The notes beneath the pieces are model-generated. The model saw only the letters and a program-made list of their open reading frames with translations. It was not told the origin of the DNA and made no database searches. DNA of 6,945 bases from contig DEBO01000133.1 of the NCBI GenBank assembly GCA_002348585.1, forward strand, positions 1 to 6,945, written 5' to 3'. Below are positions 1 to 6,394 of the stretch, piece after piece (the first letter of the stretch is position 1; every line of letters begins with the position of its first letter). This DNA comes from Alphaproteobacteria bacterium UBA2954 (GTDB lineage: Bacteria > Pseudomonadota > Alphaproteobacteria > Puniceispirillales > Puniceispirillaceae). Made by a program: the position numbers and the translations under genes.

Positions 1-208
1 GTTTTGCAGTACGCTGAAGGAGCGCAAAACATCACGAAAAAATAGTGTCGCACTTAATAGCCTTCCTAATCAGCTAGACTTAGATGACACACGCTTTGTT
101 TTTTAGCAAAAAACCGGCGGAAAATCCAGTAGCATCCGCCTTATCTGTACCTCAAATAGCTTGCCCCTGCTGGTCCTTCGGATGTTGTTCAGCAATAAAC
201 TATACTAG
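1..208. other. Intergenic edge region without a confident gene
   Basis: I see no convincing gene here. Plus frame 2 is open from the window edge to a TAG at 104-106 (about 34 codons) and frame 1 is open to a TAG at 43-45. Either could be the tail of a gene lying to the left, but neither tail has a recognisable motif. An inverted repeat GTTTTGC (1-7) / GCAAAAC (24-30) and a nearly palindromic GTTTTTT (98-104) / AAAAAAC (108-114) are present. The only element I assign is the terminator at 108-140. Confidence 0.4.
108..140 (-). terminator. Rho-independent terminator for the glycine-zipper gene
   Basis: Read on the minus strand, a 6-bp stem GGCGGA (140-135) / TCCGCC (121-116) with a 13-base loop is followed by GG and six T residues (113-108). 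This is the classic intrinsic terminator layout, and it lies about 70 bases past the stop codon of the leftward gene that ends at 209. On the plus strand the same stem is followed only by TTATCTGT, so it could act weakly in both directions. Confidence 0.7.
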
Positions 209-763
209 TCAGTTCAGCGCGTAGCTAATCTTTTTATTCACCTCAACTCGGTCACCCACAGATAAGGGCCTGCTGGCATTCAGAGACAGAATTCGACCAT
301 CTGCCTCGACTTCAATGCGATAGCCGACGATTTTTTCAATTACTTCTTCCTGAACGATGCGGTTTGTCTGACAGACTTCCTGCTGGCGGTAGCCGACAAT
401 ATCCCCGGCTTTAGCGGTTTGTTTTGCTCGTTCACGCCCCAGCAAGGCACCCGCAACAGCTCCTGCACTGCCCGCACCGTTGTTGTCAGATAATTTATTG
501 CCCACAGCAGAGCCAATCAGCCCACCTATGATCATGGACCCTAGCTCTGAGCTGCCCTGACTCTCGCCATAGACAGGAACTTCCTCTATTTGGCAGATAC
601 GCTCATCACGTGGCGTCTTCCGGGTGAAACTGTTAGTCAGGGTTTTGACATCTGTGACGGTTCCAATAACATATTCATAGCGTGTTTCAGCAAGAACAGG
701 ACCGTTCAGCGAGCAAATTGCTGCAAAACTTATCAGGGCTGCGGCGGTAAGCTGGTTTTTCAT
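209..763 (-). CDS. Exported glycine-zipper (2TM, 17 kDa antigen/SlyB-like) envelope protein
   Basis: This 184-residue protein begins with a signal peptide: a Lys near the start, a hydrophobic stretch at about residues 5-19, then VLA-E, which suggests signal peptidase I cleavage after residue 25. The Cys at residue 17 is preceded by Ile, so I do not read it as a lipobox. Residues about 74-109 form a glycine zipper, with two Gly/Ala-rich helices (core GGLIGSAVG, then AGAVAGALLG) separated by a polar turn. This resembles the 17 kDa surface antigen/SlyB family, which inserts in or lines the outer membrane. The flanking parts are polar and contain two pairs of Cys. I chose the ATG at 763 over one 17 codons upstream because AAAGGA (779-774) sits 10 bases before it and the signal peptide starts cleanly there. 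The exact role is unknown. It is transcribed divergently from pdxH and is not obviously linked to the amine genes. Confidence 0.8.
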   Translation of the reverse strand: MKNQLTAAALISFAAICSLNGPVLAETRYEYVIGTVTDVKTLTNSFTRKTPRDERICQIEEVPVYGESQGSSELGSMIIGGLIGSAVGNKLSDNNGAGSAGAVAGALLGRERAKQTAKAGDIVGYRQQEVCQTNRIVQEEVIEKIVGYRIEVEADGRILSLNASRPLSVGDRVEVNKKISYALN

Positions 764-773
764 CTCAAACACG

Positions 774-779
774 TCCTTT
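774..779 (-). promoter_or_regulatory. Ribosome binding site that decides the glycine-zipper gene start
   Basis: AAAGGA on the minus strand lies 10 bases upstream of the ATG at 763. It supports that start over the in-frame ATG at 814, which would place a charged, non-signal segment in front of the signal peptide. Confidence 0.6.
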
Positions 780-947
780 CTGAACATATAAATCATTACA
801 TCAGTGATGCTCAAAACTTGAAGAAAATTACTAGCAAATTTTCAATTTCGTATAAGCAATAGAGATTGAATTTGGCAATTTTATGGCTAGGTTGAAACTG
901 TGGGTTTGTTAGCCCTTACCGACCTTCACAACAATGGATGACACATA

Positions 948-1550
948 ATGACAGTTCTTGGCGCTGATGAGCTGAAAACAGATCCCTTTTTACTTTTTAA
1001 TCAATGGTTTGCAGAGGCACAGCAAAGTGAAATTAATGACCCAGATGCTATTGCGCTGGCCAGTGTTGATGCAGATGGCATGCCATCAGTACGGATGGTT
1101 TTGCTCAAAGAAATACTACCAGAGGGGTTTGTGTTTTATACCAATTACACTAGCCGCAAATCTGGAGAATTAATGGAGACAGGTAAAGCAGCTTTTGTGA
1201 TTCACTGGAAATCGCTGCGCCGGCAAATCCGCGTGACAGGTTCTGTTGAGCAGGTGCCTGATGTCCAGAGTGATGCTTATTATCAGACACGCTCGCGTGG
1301 CAGCCGGATTGGAGCATGGGCCTCACAACAATCAAAACCCTTGCAGAACCGTGGTGAACTAGCAGCAGCTGTTAGAAAAATAGAGGAAACATACCCTGAT
1401 GAAGTGCCACGTCCTACTCATTGGGGCGGGTTTCTGATCCGGCCAGCAGAAATCGAATTCTGGGCAGACGGGGATTTCCGGCTGCATGATCGTTTTAGAT
1501 ATACAAAAGATAGAGACGGTAATTGGGCATCACAAAGGCTGTACCCTTAA
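948..1550 (+). CDS. pdxH: Pyridoxamine 5'-phosphate oxidase
   Basis: PdxH is an FMN enzyme that oxidises pyridoxamine or pyridoxine 5'-phosphate to pyridoxal 5'-phosphate with O2, the last step of vitamin B6 synthesis and salvage in the cytoplasm. The 200-residue length is normal for the family. Signature segments occur in the expected order: RMVLLK (49-54), FYTNYTSRK (63-71) and RRQIRV (91-96) for FMN phosphate and ring contacts; RSRGSRIGAWAS (115-126); PRPTHWGGF (154-162); EFW (170-172); and RLHDR (178-182), whose Arg and His contact the substrate in the E. coli enzyme. It ends in RLYP where many homologues have RLAP. The ATG at 948 gives the expected N-terminus, although its ribosome site is weak (GGATGA at 936-941). 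The upstream ATGs at 934 and 938 are out of frame or closed by stops. No T-rich terminator follows the gene, so readthrough into the next leader is possible. Confidence 0.95.
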   Translation: MTVLGADELKTDPFLLFNQWFAEAQQSEINDPDAIALASVDADGMPSVRMVLLKEILPEGFVFYTNYTSRKSGELMETGKAAFVIHWKSLRRQIRVTGSVEQVPDVQSDAYYQTRSRGSRIGAWASQQSKPLQNRGELAAAVRKIEETYPDEVPRPTHWGGFLIRPAEIEFWADGDFRLHDRFRYTKDRDGNWASQRLYP

Positions 1551-1559
1551 ATTTCCTGC

Positions 1560-1631
1560 CAACACAATATCCAACAGTGTTGTGCAACGGTCTCGGTAGA
1601 AAAGAGACTACGCTCACAGCCTTGTTGTGAG
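1560..1631 (+). other. Structured leader with three consecutive hairpins, function unknown
   Basis: Three short inverted repeats follow pdxH: CAACAC (1560-1565) / GTGTTG (1577-1582), GGTCTC (1589-1594) / GAGACT (1604-1609, one G-T pair), and CTCACA (1613-1618) / TGTGAG (1626-1631). None is followed by a T run on the plus strand; the last is followed by eight A residues, so they are not standard terminators. They could help define the 3' end of pdxH mRNA or fold as part of the leader of the gene at 1735. Confidence 0.4.
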
Positions 1632-1649
1632 AAAAAAAAGTCGGATGTG

Positions 1650-1727
1650 AGCAGTTTTGACTGTTTTACGCTGCTATCATAAATACTTACCAAAGACAGA
1701 AAAAGCGGCTTAGTCCGCTAAAAAGGG
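1650..1727 (+). ncRNA. Candidate SAM-II/SAM-V-like riboswitch
   Basis: The segment matches the SAM-II/SAM-V pseudoknot plan. P1 is AGCAG (1650-1654) / CTGCT (1671-1675), closing a 16-base U-rich loop (1655-1670). After an A-rich joining region (ATAAAT at 1679-1684, as in SAM-II joining strands) comes GCTAAAAAGGG (1717-1727). From memory this equals the 3' end of the crystallised SAM-II (metX) aptamer. It can form P2 with the loop: TTTTA (1664-1668) pairs with TAAAA (1719-1723), flanked by C-G and G-U pairs. AAGGG is also the Shine-Dalgarno site, 7 bases before the ATG at 1735. Ligand binding would therefore hide the ribosome site, the known mode of SAM-II/V control. One position of the P2 core is imperfect (A1668-C1669 region), and a 6-base-loop hairpin is inserted before the 3' strand. 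I base this on recalled consensus, not a covariance search. Confidence 0.6.
1704..1719 (+). promoter_or_regulatory. Hairpin overlapping the P2 strand of the leader
   Basis: AGCGG (1704-1708) pairs perfectly with CCGCT (1715-1719) around CTTAGT. Its 3' arm shares GCT (1717-1719) with the start of the proposed P2 strand, so the two pairings compete at that edge. It leaves AAAAAGGG unpaired, consistent with an open ribosome site in the unliganded state, or it is an accepted insertion within the aptamer. Confidence 0.45.
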
Positions 1728-1734
1728 TAAAAAG

Positions 1735-4170
1735 ATGAAAAATAATGCAAGGGTTGTAGTTATTGGTGGCGGCGTTGTGGGTGTCAGCACTTTGTATCAT
1801 CTGGTCAAAAAAGGCTGGACGGACTGCGTGCTGATTGAACGTAAAGAGCTGACAAGCGGGTCAACATGGCATGCTGCAGGACTGCTGCCTTTGTTCAACA
1901 TGTCTTATTCAGTTGGTCAGATTCATAAATATTCAGTTGATCTCTATGGTCGCCTTGAAGAAGAAACAGGGCAATATGCTGGCTTGTCACGTGTCTCGAA
2001 TATCCGTCTAGCCACAACACAAGACAGGATGGATGAATATAAACAATATGCTGGCGTGGCTCAAACCATTGGCGTTCAGGTTGATATTCTGACACCCGAC
2101 CAAGTTGTTGATATATGGCCACTAGCGGTAAAAGATAATCTAATCGGGGCAATTCGTCACCCTATGGATGGCTATATTCAGCCAGCGGACCTAACCCAGG
2201 CGCTGGCCAAAGGCGCACGTGATATTGGGGGTCAGATTTACCGCAACACAAATGTGACGGCGATCACGCTCACCCCATCTGGTGAATGGAAAGTCACCAC
2301 TGATAAAGGTGAGATTATATGTGAACATGTTGTGTCTGCTACAGGAAATTTTGCCCGGCGCACAGGTGAGATGGTTGGTCTGGATATTCCGGTGATCCCT
2401 GTTGAACATCAATATATTGTCACTGAACCACATCCTGCCATTCAGGAGCGCCAGGATAAAGGCCTGCCTGAGATGGGTGTTCTGCGCGAATCTGACGGTT
2501 CCTGGTATATGCGTGAGGAAAATGGCGGTCTCATCCTTGGACCTTATGAGGTGGGTGCTCCTGTATGTTATTTTGACGGGCCGGATGATGATTCAGAATA
2601 TGAATTATTTCAGGAAGATCTGGAACGGCTGATGCCGCATATTGAATCAGCGATTGCCCGTGTGCCGGCATTTGCAGAGGTTGGGGTGAAGAAGGTTTAT
2701 AATGGCGCGATTGCCTATACACCAGACGGCAGTCCGATTATCGGGCCTGCTTGGGATTTGCCAAATTTCTGGCTGAATGAAGGGCATAGTTTTGGCATTA
2801 CAGCTGCTGGTGGTGCGGGCTGGCAGCTTGCTGAATGGATAGTGGATGGCGAGCCGACAATTGACATGATGGGGGTTGATCCACGCCGCTATGGATCATA
2901 TGCCACAAAGAGCTTTTTGAAAGAAAAGAATGAAGAGGCCTATGCCAATGTCTTCACCGTACATTATCCTGATGAGGAACGGGAGGCGGCCCGTCCATTA
3001 CGTACTGCCCCCTGTTATGACCGTCTGAAGACTATGGGCGCGGTGTTTGGTCAGAAATTTGGCTGGGAGAGGGCAAACTGGTTTGCTCCGGAAGGCGTGG
3101 AAGCAAAAGATCGCTGGTCATTCCGTCGGTCAGACTGGTTTGACCATGTTGGTGCGGAAGTCAAGAACGTCAGTGAAAATTGTGGCCTGTTGGATATGTC
3201 AGCGTTTGCGAAATGCCGGATCAGCGGTCCGGGTGCTGAAGCGTTTCTCGATCAGCTTATTGCTAATAAACTGCCGAAAAAATTAGGGCGTGTGGTTCTT
3301 GCCCATGCGCTGGCCCCGCGCGGCGGCGTACATTCAGAATTTACTATTATGCGTGAATTAGAAGACAGTTTTTATCTGGTTTCTGCGGGGGCAACCCAGC
3401 GGCTTGATCATGACTGGCTGAAGAAACATATGCCTGATGACCTGTCAGTCACATTCACAGATGTTACCAATGCGGTAGGAGTGTTGGTTCTGGCCGGGCC
3501 AAAGGCGCGAGATGTGTTGCAGAAACTGACCCGGACGGATTTATCCTCTGCTTCGTTTCCCTGGCTGTCTGCCAAACAGATTGATGTCAACTTGGCGCCA
3601 TCTGTGGCTGCCCGCGTCAATTTTGTAGGTGAACTGGGCTGGGAACTTCACCACCCGATTGAATATCAGAACCATATTTTTGATGCGCTGATGTCAGCTG
3701 GGGTAGAGTTTGGCCTGAAACCTTTTGGGATCCGTGCTATGGATGCAATGCGGTTGGAAAAATCATACCGTATGGTTGGCACAGAAATGAGCATTGAATA
3801 TGCAGCGCTTGAATCCGGACTTGATCGGTTCGTGCAGTTGCAAAAGCCTGACTTTATCGGTCGTTCAGGACTCTTGGCCTGGCAGGAAAAAGGGTTTGCA
3901 AACAGCTTTGTTACACTTGAAGTGAAAGACACAACAGACAGAGATGTTATCGGTGGAAATCCAATTTACAAAGAGGGTAATTTGATTGGCCGGGCAACAT
4001 CTGGTGGCTATGGGTTCAGGATTGGAAAATCACTTGCGCTAGCGATGGTAGCCCCTGACTGCACAGATATCGGCACGTCGCTTGAAATTGATATTCTGGG
4101 CGAACGGTTTGCAGCTGAAATTGTTGAAGAAAGCCCGTTTGATCCAGCAAATGAACGTCTGCGGGTCTAA
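1735..4170 (+). CDS. Dimethylglycine/sarcosine dehydrogenase-like FAD- and folate-dependent oxidoreductase
   Basis: This 811-residue protein has the full four-part architecture of the dimethylglycine dehydrogenase/sarcosine dehydrogenase family. The N-terminal FAD domain (about 6-370) has the dinucleotide motif GGGVVG (11-16), SGSTWHAAGL (41-50), whose His46 aligns with the His that carries covalent FAD in mammalian DMGDH, and GHSFGI (350-355). The FAO_M linker (about 375-435) includes HYPDEE, RPLRTAPCYDRL and GWERANWF. A GcvT-like folate domain (about 440-700) has GELGWEL (632-638) and GIRAMDAMRLEKSYR (665-679). A GcvT C-terminal barrel completes the protein. Family members oxidatively demethylate N-methyl glycines and pass formaldehyde-level carbon to tetrahydrofolate. 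Lack of a signal peptide suggests a cytoplasmic location. Substrate choice (dimethylglycine, sarcosine or another N-methyl amine) cannot be read from sequence. AAGGG lies 7 bases before the ATG, within the proposed riboswitch. The MttB-like gene follows after 41 bases, so the two probably form an operon. Confidence 0.9.
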   Translation: MKNNARVVVIGGGVVGVSTLYHLVKKGWTDCVLIERKELTSGSTWHAAGLLPLFNMSYSVGQIHKYSVDLYGRLEEETGQYAGLSRVSNIRLATTQDRMDEYKQYAGVAQTIGVQVDILTPDQVVDIWPLAVKDNLIGAIRHPMDGYIQPADLTQALAKGARDIGGQIYRNTNVTAITLTPSGEWKVTTDKGEIICEHVVSATGNFARRTGEMVGLDIPVIPVEHQYIVTEPHPAIQERQDKGLPEMGVLRESDGSWYMREENGGLILGPYEVGAPVCYFDGPDDDSEYELFQEDLERLMPHIESAIARVPAFAEVGVKKVYNGAIAYTPDGSPIIGPAWDLPNFWLNEGHSFGITAAGGAGWQLAEWIVDGEPTIDMMGVDPRRYGSYATKSFLKEKNEEAYANVFTVHYPDEEREAARPLRTAPCYDRLKTMGAVFGQKFGWERANWFAPEGVEAKDRWSFRRSDWFDHVGAEVKNVSENCGLLDMSAFAKCRISGPGAEAFLDQLIANKLPKKLGRVVLAHALAPRGGVHSEFTIMRELEDSFYLVSAGATQRLDHDWLKKHMPDDLSVTFTDVTNAVGVLVLAGPKARDVLQKLTRTDLSSASFPWLSAKQIDVNLAPSVAARVNFVGELGWELHHPIEYQNHIFDALMSAGVEFGLKPFGIRAMDAMRLEKSYRMVGTEMSIEYAALESGLDRFVQLQKPDFIGRSGLLAWQEKGFANSFVTLEVKDTTDRDVIGGNPIYKEGNLIGRATSGGYGFRIGKSLALAMVAPDCTDIGTSLEIDILGERFAAEIVEESPFDPANERLRV

Positions 4171-4196
4171 CCTGCAGAAACATTTATGACTATGCA

Positions 4197-4202
4197 AAAG
4201 GA
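4197..4202 (+). promoter_or_regulatory. Ribosome binding site of the MttB-like gene
   Basis: AAAGGA lies 9 bases before the ATG at 4212 and 6 bases before an in-frame GTG at 4209. Either start is possible and they differ by one residue. I prefer ATG because it is the stronger initiator. Confidence 0.6.
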
Positions 4203-4211
4203 AATTAAGTG

Positions 4212-5759
4212 ATGGATGATACGCAGCCAGAACGGAAAAGCCGCCGTGGCGGTGGGCGCGGTGCACGCCGTGAGGCCAGAGGAGCAGCTCAGGCTGTGAG
4301 CGCGCCATATCTGGTCAGAAAAACAGTTCCTGTTGATATCTTAAGTGAAGAGGCTTGCCATTTGATCGAAGAAAACGCCGAGACCGTTCTGGAAGAAATT
4401 GGGATTGATTTCCGTGATGATCCAGAAGCGCTGGTTATTTTGAAAGACAAAGGCTGTGACATTAAAGGTGAGCGGGTACATTTTCCGCGCGGATTGGCCC
4501 GTTCTTTGTGTAAAACAGCGCCGTCATCCTTTACCCAGTATGCCCGAAACCCAACTAGAAATGTTGAAATTGGTGGAAATAACACCGTATTTGCGCCTGT
4601 TTATGGTCCGCCTTTTGTTCGCGATTTGAATGGTGAACGCCGCTATGCAGAGATTGAGGATTTTAACAATTTTGTGAAGCTGGTCTATATGCTGCCCGGC
4701 CTTCATCATTCAGGCGGAACCGTTTGTGAGCCTGTTGATCTGCCTGTGACCAAGCGGCATTTGGATATGGTCTATGCGCATCTGCGTTATACGGATAAGC
4801 CTTTTATGGGCTCAGTGACCGCGCCCGATCGTGCAGAGGATACTCTGAATCTGGCCAAGATTGTCTTTGGTGAAGATGTTGTTGGCCCGAAATGTGTTGT
4901 GGTTTCTTTGATTAATGCAAACTCGCCGATGACATGGGATGATACCATGCTGGGAGCGCTAAAAGTCTATGCGCGAGCTGGGCAGGGCACGATTATCTCG
5001 CCCTTCATTCTGGCAGGCGCAATGTCACCTGTTTCTGTTGCTGGCACTCTTACACAGATATTGGCGGAAGCGATGAGTGGAATTGCCTTCGCCCAGGCTT
5101 TGAAACCGGGTTCGCCGGTTATATTTGGGAGTTTTGCCAGTTCCATTTCCATGCAGACAGGAGCACCAACCTTTGGCACACCTGAACCAGCCAAGGTTTT
5201 GTATGGCTGCTCAAAACTTGCCCGGCGGCTGGGTGTGCCATTCAGGTCAGGCGGGTCTCTGACAGGAGCAAAAACAACAGATGCGCAGGCAGCCTATGAA
5301 TCAGCCCATACTTTATTGCCGACGGTTCTAGGGGGGGTGAATTTTGCTTTGCACTCAGCAGGCTGGTTGGAAGGCGGACTGGTTGCTGATTATGCCAAGC
5401 TTATTCTTGATGCTGACCAGCTCACCATGATGGACAGCATGGTTAACGGGATTGATGTATCAGAAAATGGCCTCGCAATGGATGCTTTGCGTGAAGCTGG
5501 ACCAGGCCAGCATTTCCTTGGCGCTAGCCATACACAGGCTAATTTTGAAACAGCGTTCTGGCGTTCATCCATGGCGGATAACACGACGTTCGAACAATGG
5601 GACAGTGATGGACGTATTGAAGCAGAAGCAAGAGCGCGTAAAAAGGCGACTGATATGCTGGCCGCCTATGAAGCACCGGCACTAGATCCGGCGATAGATG
5701 AAGCGCTTATGGCGTATATCGCTCAGCGCAAATCTGCCCTGCCCGACACCGAATATTAA
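4212..5759 (+). CDS. MttB/MtgB-superfamily (trimethylamine methyltransferase-like) protein, non-pyrrolysine
   Basis: This 515-residue protein is a member of the COG5598 MttB family, TIM-barrel methyltransferases that move a methyl group from a quaternary or tertiary amine to a corrinoid protein. Family-typical segments include FAPVYGPPFVRDL, the GGTV(C)EP region, NANSPMTWDD, RAGQGTIISPFILAGAMSPV, and RSGGSLTGAKTTDAQAAYES (345-364). True trimethylamine MttB carries pyrrolysine at an in-frame TAG; this frame runs uninterrupted to TAA at 5757-5759. It therefore belongs to the larger non-pyrrolysine group, whose best studied member, MtgB, demethylates glycine betaine. Residues about 8-23 form an Arg/Gly-rich tail ahead of the barrel. 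No corrinoid protein (MttC/MtgC type) or reductive activator is encoded in the window. Its place directly after the DMGDH-like gene suggests that the product of one is the substrate of the other, or that both act on related methylated amines. The true substrate and methyl acceptor are unknown. Confidence 0.88.
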   Translation: MDDTQPERKSRRGGGRGARREARGAAQAVSAPYLVRKTVPVDILSEEACHLIEENAETVLEEIGIDFRDDPEALVILKDKGCDIKGERVHFPRGLARSLCKTAPSSFTQYARNPTRNVEIGGNNTVFAPVYGPPFVRDLNGERRYAEIEDFNNFVKLVYMLPGLHHSGGTVCEPVDLPVTKRHLDMVYAHLRYTDKPFMGSVTAPDRAEDTLNLAKIVFGEDVVGPKCVVVSLINANSPMTWDDTMLGALKVYARAGQGTIISPFILAGAMSPVSVAGTLTQILAEAMSGIAFAQALKPGSPVIFGSFASSISMQTGAPTFGTPEPAKVLYGCSKLARRLGVPFRSGGSLTGAKTTDAQAAYESAHTLLPTVLGGVNFALHSAGWLEGGLVADYAKLILDADQLTMMDSMVNGIDVSENGLAMDALREAGPGQHFLGASHTQANFETAFWRSSMADNTTFEQWDSDGRIEAEARARKKATDMLAAYEAPALDPAIDEALMAYIAQRKSALPDTEY

Positions 5760-5783
5760 TGACAAAAGAAATAGGTAAAGGCT

Positions 5784-6236
5784 TTATTTCAGCCTGTTGC
5801 TCACCGAATAGCCATATTCGATAGCAGCGTCTTTCAGCCAGGTTTCCACATAATCAGCAAAGCTGGTTCGGCATATCAAACGAAAGCGGTTTTCCACCTC
5901 GCACATTAGCGTGACTGATACCCTCTCCAGACTGGACTGGGCACACTGGCCAGGCAGGAAGACAGAAACATGCAGGTCCAGCGCGCAGCCCTTGGCTAGA
6001 ATTTCTCGCACATAAGGACCGTTTAGCTCATATACAGCCAGCGCGTCTGATAAAAGGGTCAGCTGAAAATGTTGATCTTTCAGCTGTGTGCAGAGGGTGC
6101 GGTGCAGTTCTGCTGCATCCTGATCTGCGCATACCAGAAGGCTTTCATCTGGCCCTAGCCAGAGCGCGCGTCTGTCCCCGCTGACCGAAAATCTATTTGC
6201 TTCCTGTGGCAAGGCTGTGCCGAAATGCCGACTCAT
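5784..6236 (-). CDS. soxG: Sarcosine oxidase gamma subunit, C-terminal three quarters (split frame)
   Basis: This 150-codon frame covers the bulk of SoxG: ALPQEANRFSVSGDRRALWLGPDESLLVCA, then YELNGPYVREILAKGCALDLH, FLPGQCAQS, and FRLICRTSFADYVETWL. SoxG is the small GcvT-fold subunit of heterotetrameric sarcosine oxidase, which oxidises sarcosine to glycine and yields 5,10-methylenetetrahydrofolate and H2O2. SoxG subunits are normally about 180-210 residues, and the missing N-terminal portion lies immediately upstream in another frame (6233-6394). The ATG at 6236 overlaps that frame's TGA as ATGA. Its only ribosome-site-like sequence, GGAGGA (6256-6251), is 15 bases away, which is long for efficient initiation. 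The gene converges on the MttB-like gene with a 24-base gap and no clear terminator between them. Confidence 0.8.
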   Translation of the reverse strand: MSRHFGTALPQEANRFSVSGDRRALWLGPDESLLVCADQDAAELHRTLCTQLKDQHFQLTLLSDALAVYELNGPYVREILAKGCALDLHVSVFLPGQCAQSSLERVSVTLMCEVENRFRLICRTSFADYVETWLKDAAIEYGYSVSNRLK

Positions 6237-6394
6237 GATTTTGCTTCACATCCTCCGCTGTTGCGCAGATTCATTAGCCCCTGTGGGTGATAGTTTATCT
6301 GCAGGCAATCTTCTTGCCGACCCTCAGGGTTTGGCATCTGTTCGGGCAGCGTGGAAGACTGGGGTTGCTGCGCATCGGATTTAGTTTGCGCCAT
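6233..6394 (-). CDS. soxG: Sarcosine oxidase gamma subunit, N-terminal fragment (53 codons)
   Basis: This short frame starts at ATG 6394, with a strong AAGGAG (6409-6404) 9 bases upstream. It overlaps the end of soxA by 14 bases, the usual tight soxA-soxG arrangement. It ends at TGA 6235-6233. Its C-terminal part, LMNLRNSGG (40-48), corresponds to the conserved (V/M)NLRG-like segment near the N-terminus of SoxG; the preceding 30 residues are a polar, Gln/Pro-rich extension. Joining it to the 150-codon frame, after adding one A to the run at 6242-6239, gives about 204 residues, a normal SoxG length with correct spacing between NLR and ALP. It is either the true start of a frame-disrupted soxG or the first half of a gene expressed by frameshifting or coupling. 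Confidence 0.7.
   Translation of the reverse strand: MAQTKSDAQQPQSSTLPEQMPNPEGRQEDCLQINYHPQGLMNLRNSGGCEAKS

Noticed and set aside
1..30. GTTTTGC/GCAAAAC inverted repeat as part of a repeat array or attachment site.
   Set aside because: A single short copy at the window edge with no second unit and no integrase nearby.
785..814. Minus-strand promoter TTGAGC (814-809), 18 bases, TATATG (790-785) for the glycine-zipper gene.
   Set aside because: Both boxes match only 4 of 6 and the implied transcription start near 778 would cut into the ribosome site.
590..862. Plus-strand 90-codon open frame opposite the glycine-zipper gene.
   Set aside because: It is the antisense shadow of a gene with a clear signal peptide, zipper and terminator, and it has no ribosome site or recognisable motif.
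1613..1639. Terminator after pdxH made of CTCACA/TGTGAG plus a homopolymer.
   Set aside because: The run after the stem is A, not T, on the plus strand, so it does not form an intrinsic terminator in the direction of pdxH.
1563..1650. Glycine riboswitch before the DMGDH-like gene.
   Set aside because: Glycine is a plausible end product, but I could not find the conserved tandem glycine-aptamer core sequences in this leader.
1657..1685. A promoter within the proposed aptamer: TTGACT (1657-1662), 17 bases, then TAAATA (1680-1685).
   Set aside because: The -35 match is good (5 of 6) but the -10 match is poor (3 of 6), and the T/A-rich words are explained by the pseudoknot. It stays the main competing reading: if it is the real promoter, the aptamer is not transcribed.
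5765..5795. Bidirectional terminator between the converging MttB-like and soxG genes (AGGC/GCCT).
   Set aside because: The stem is only 4 bp with no adequate T run on either side.
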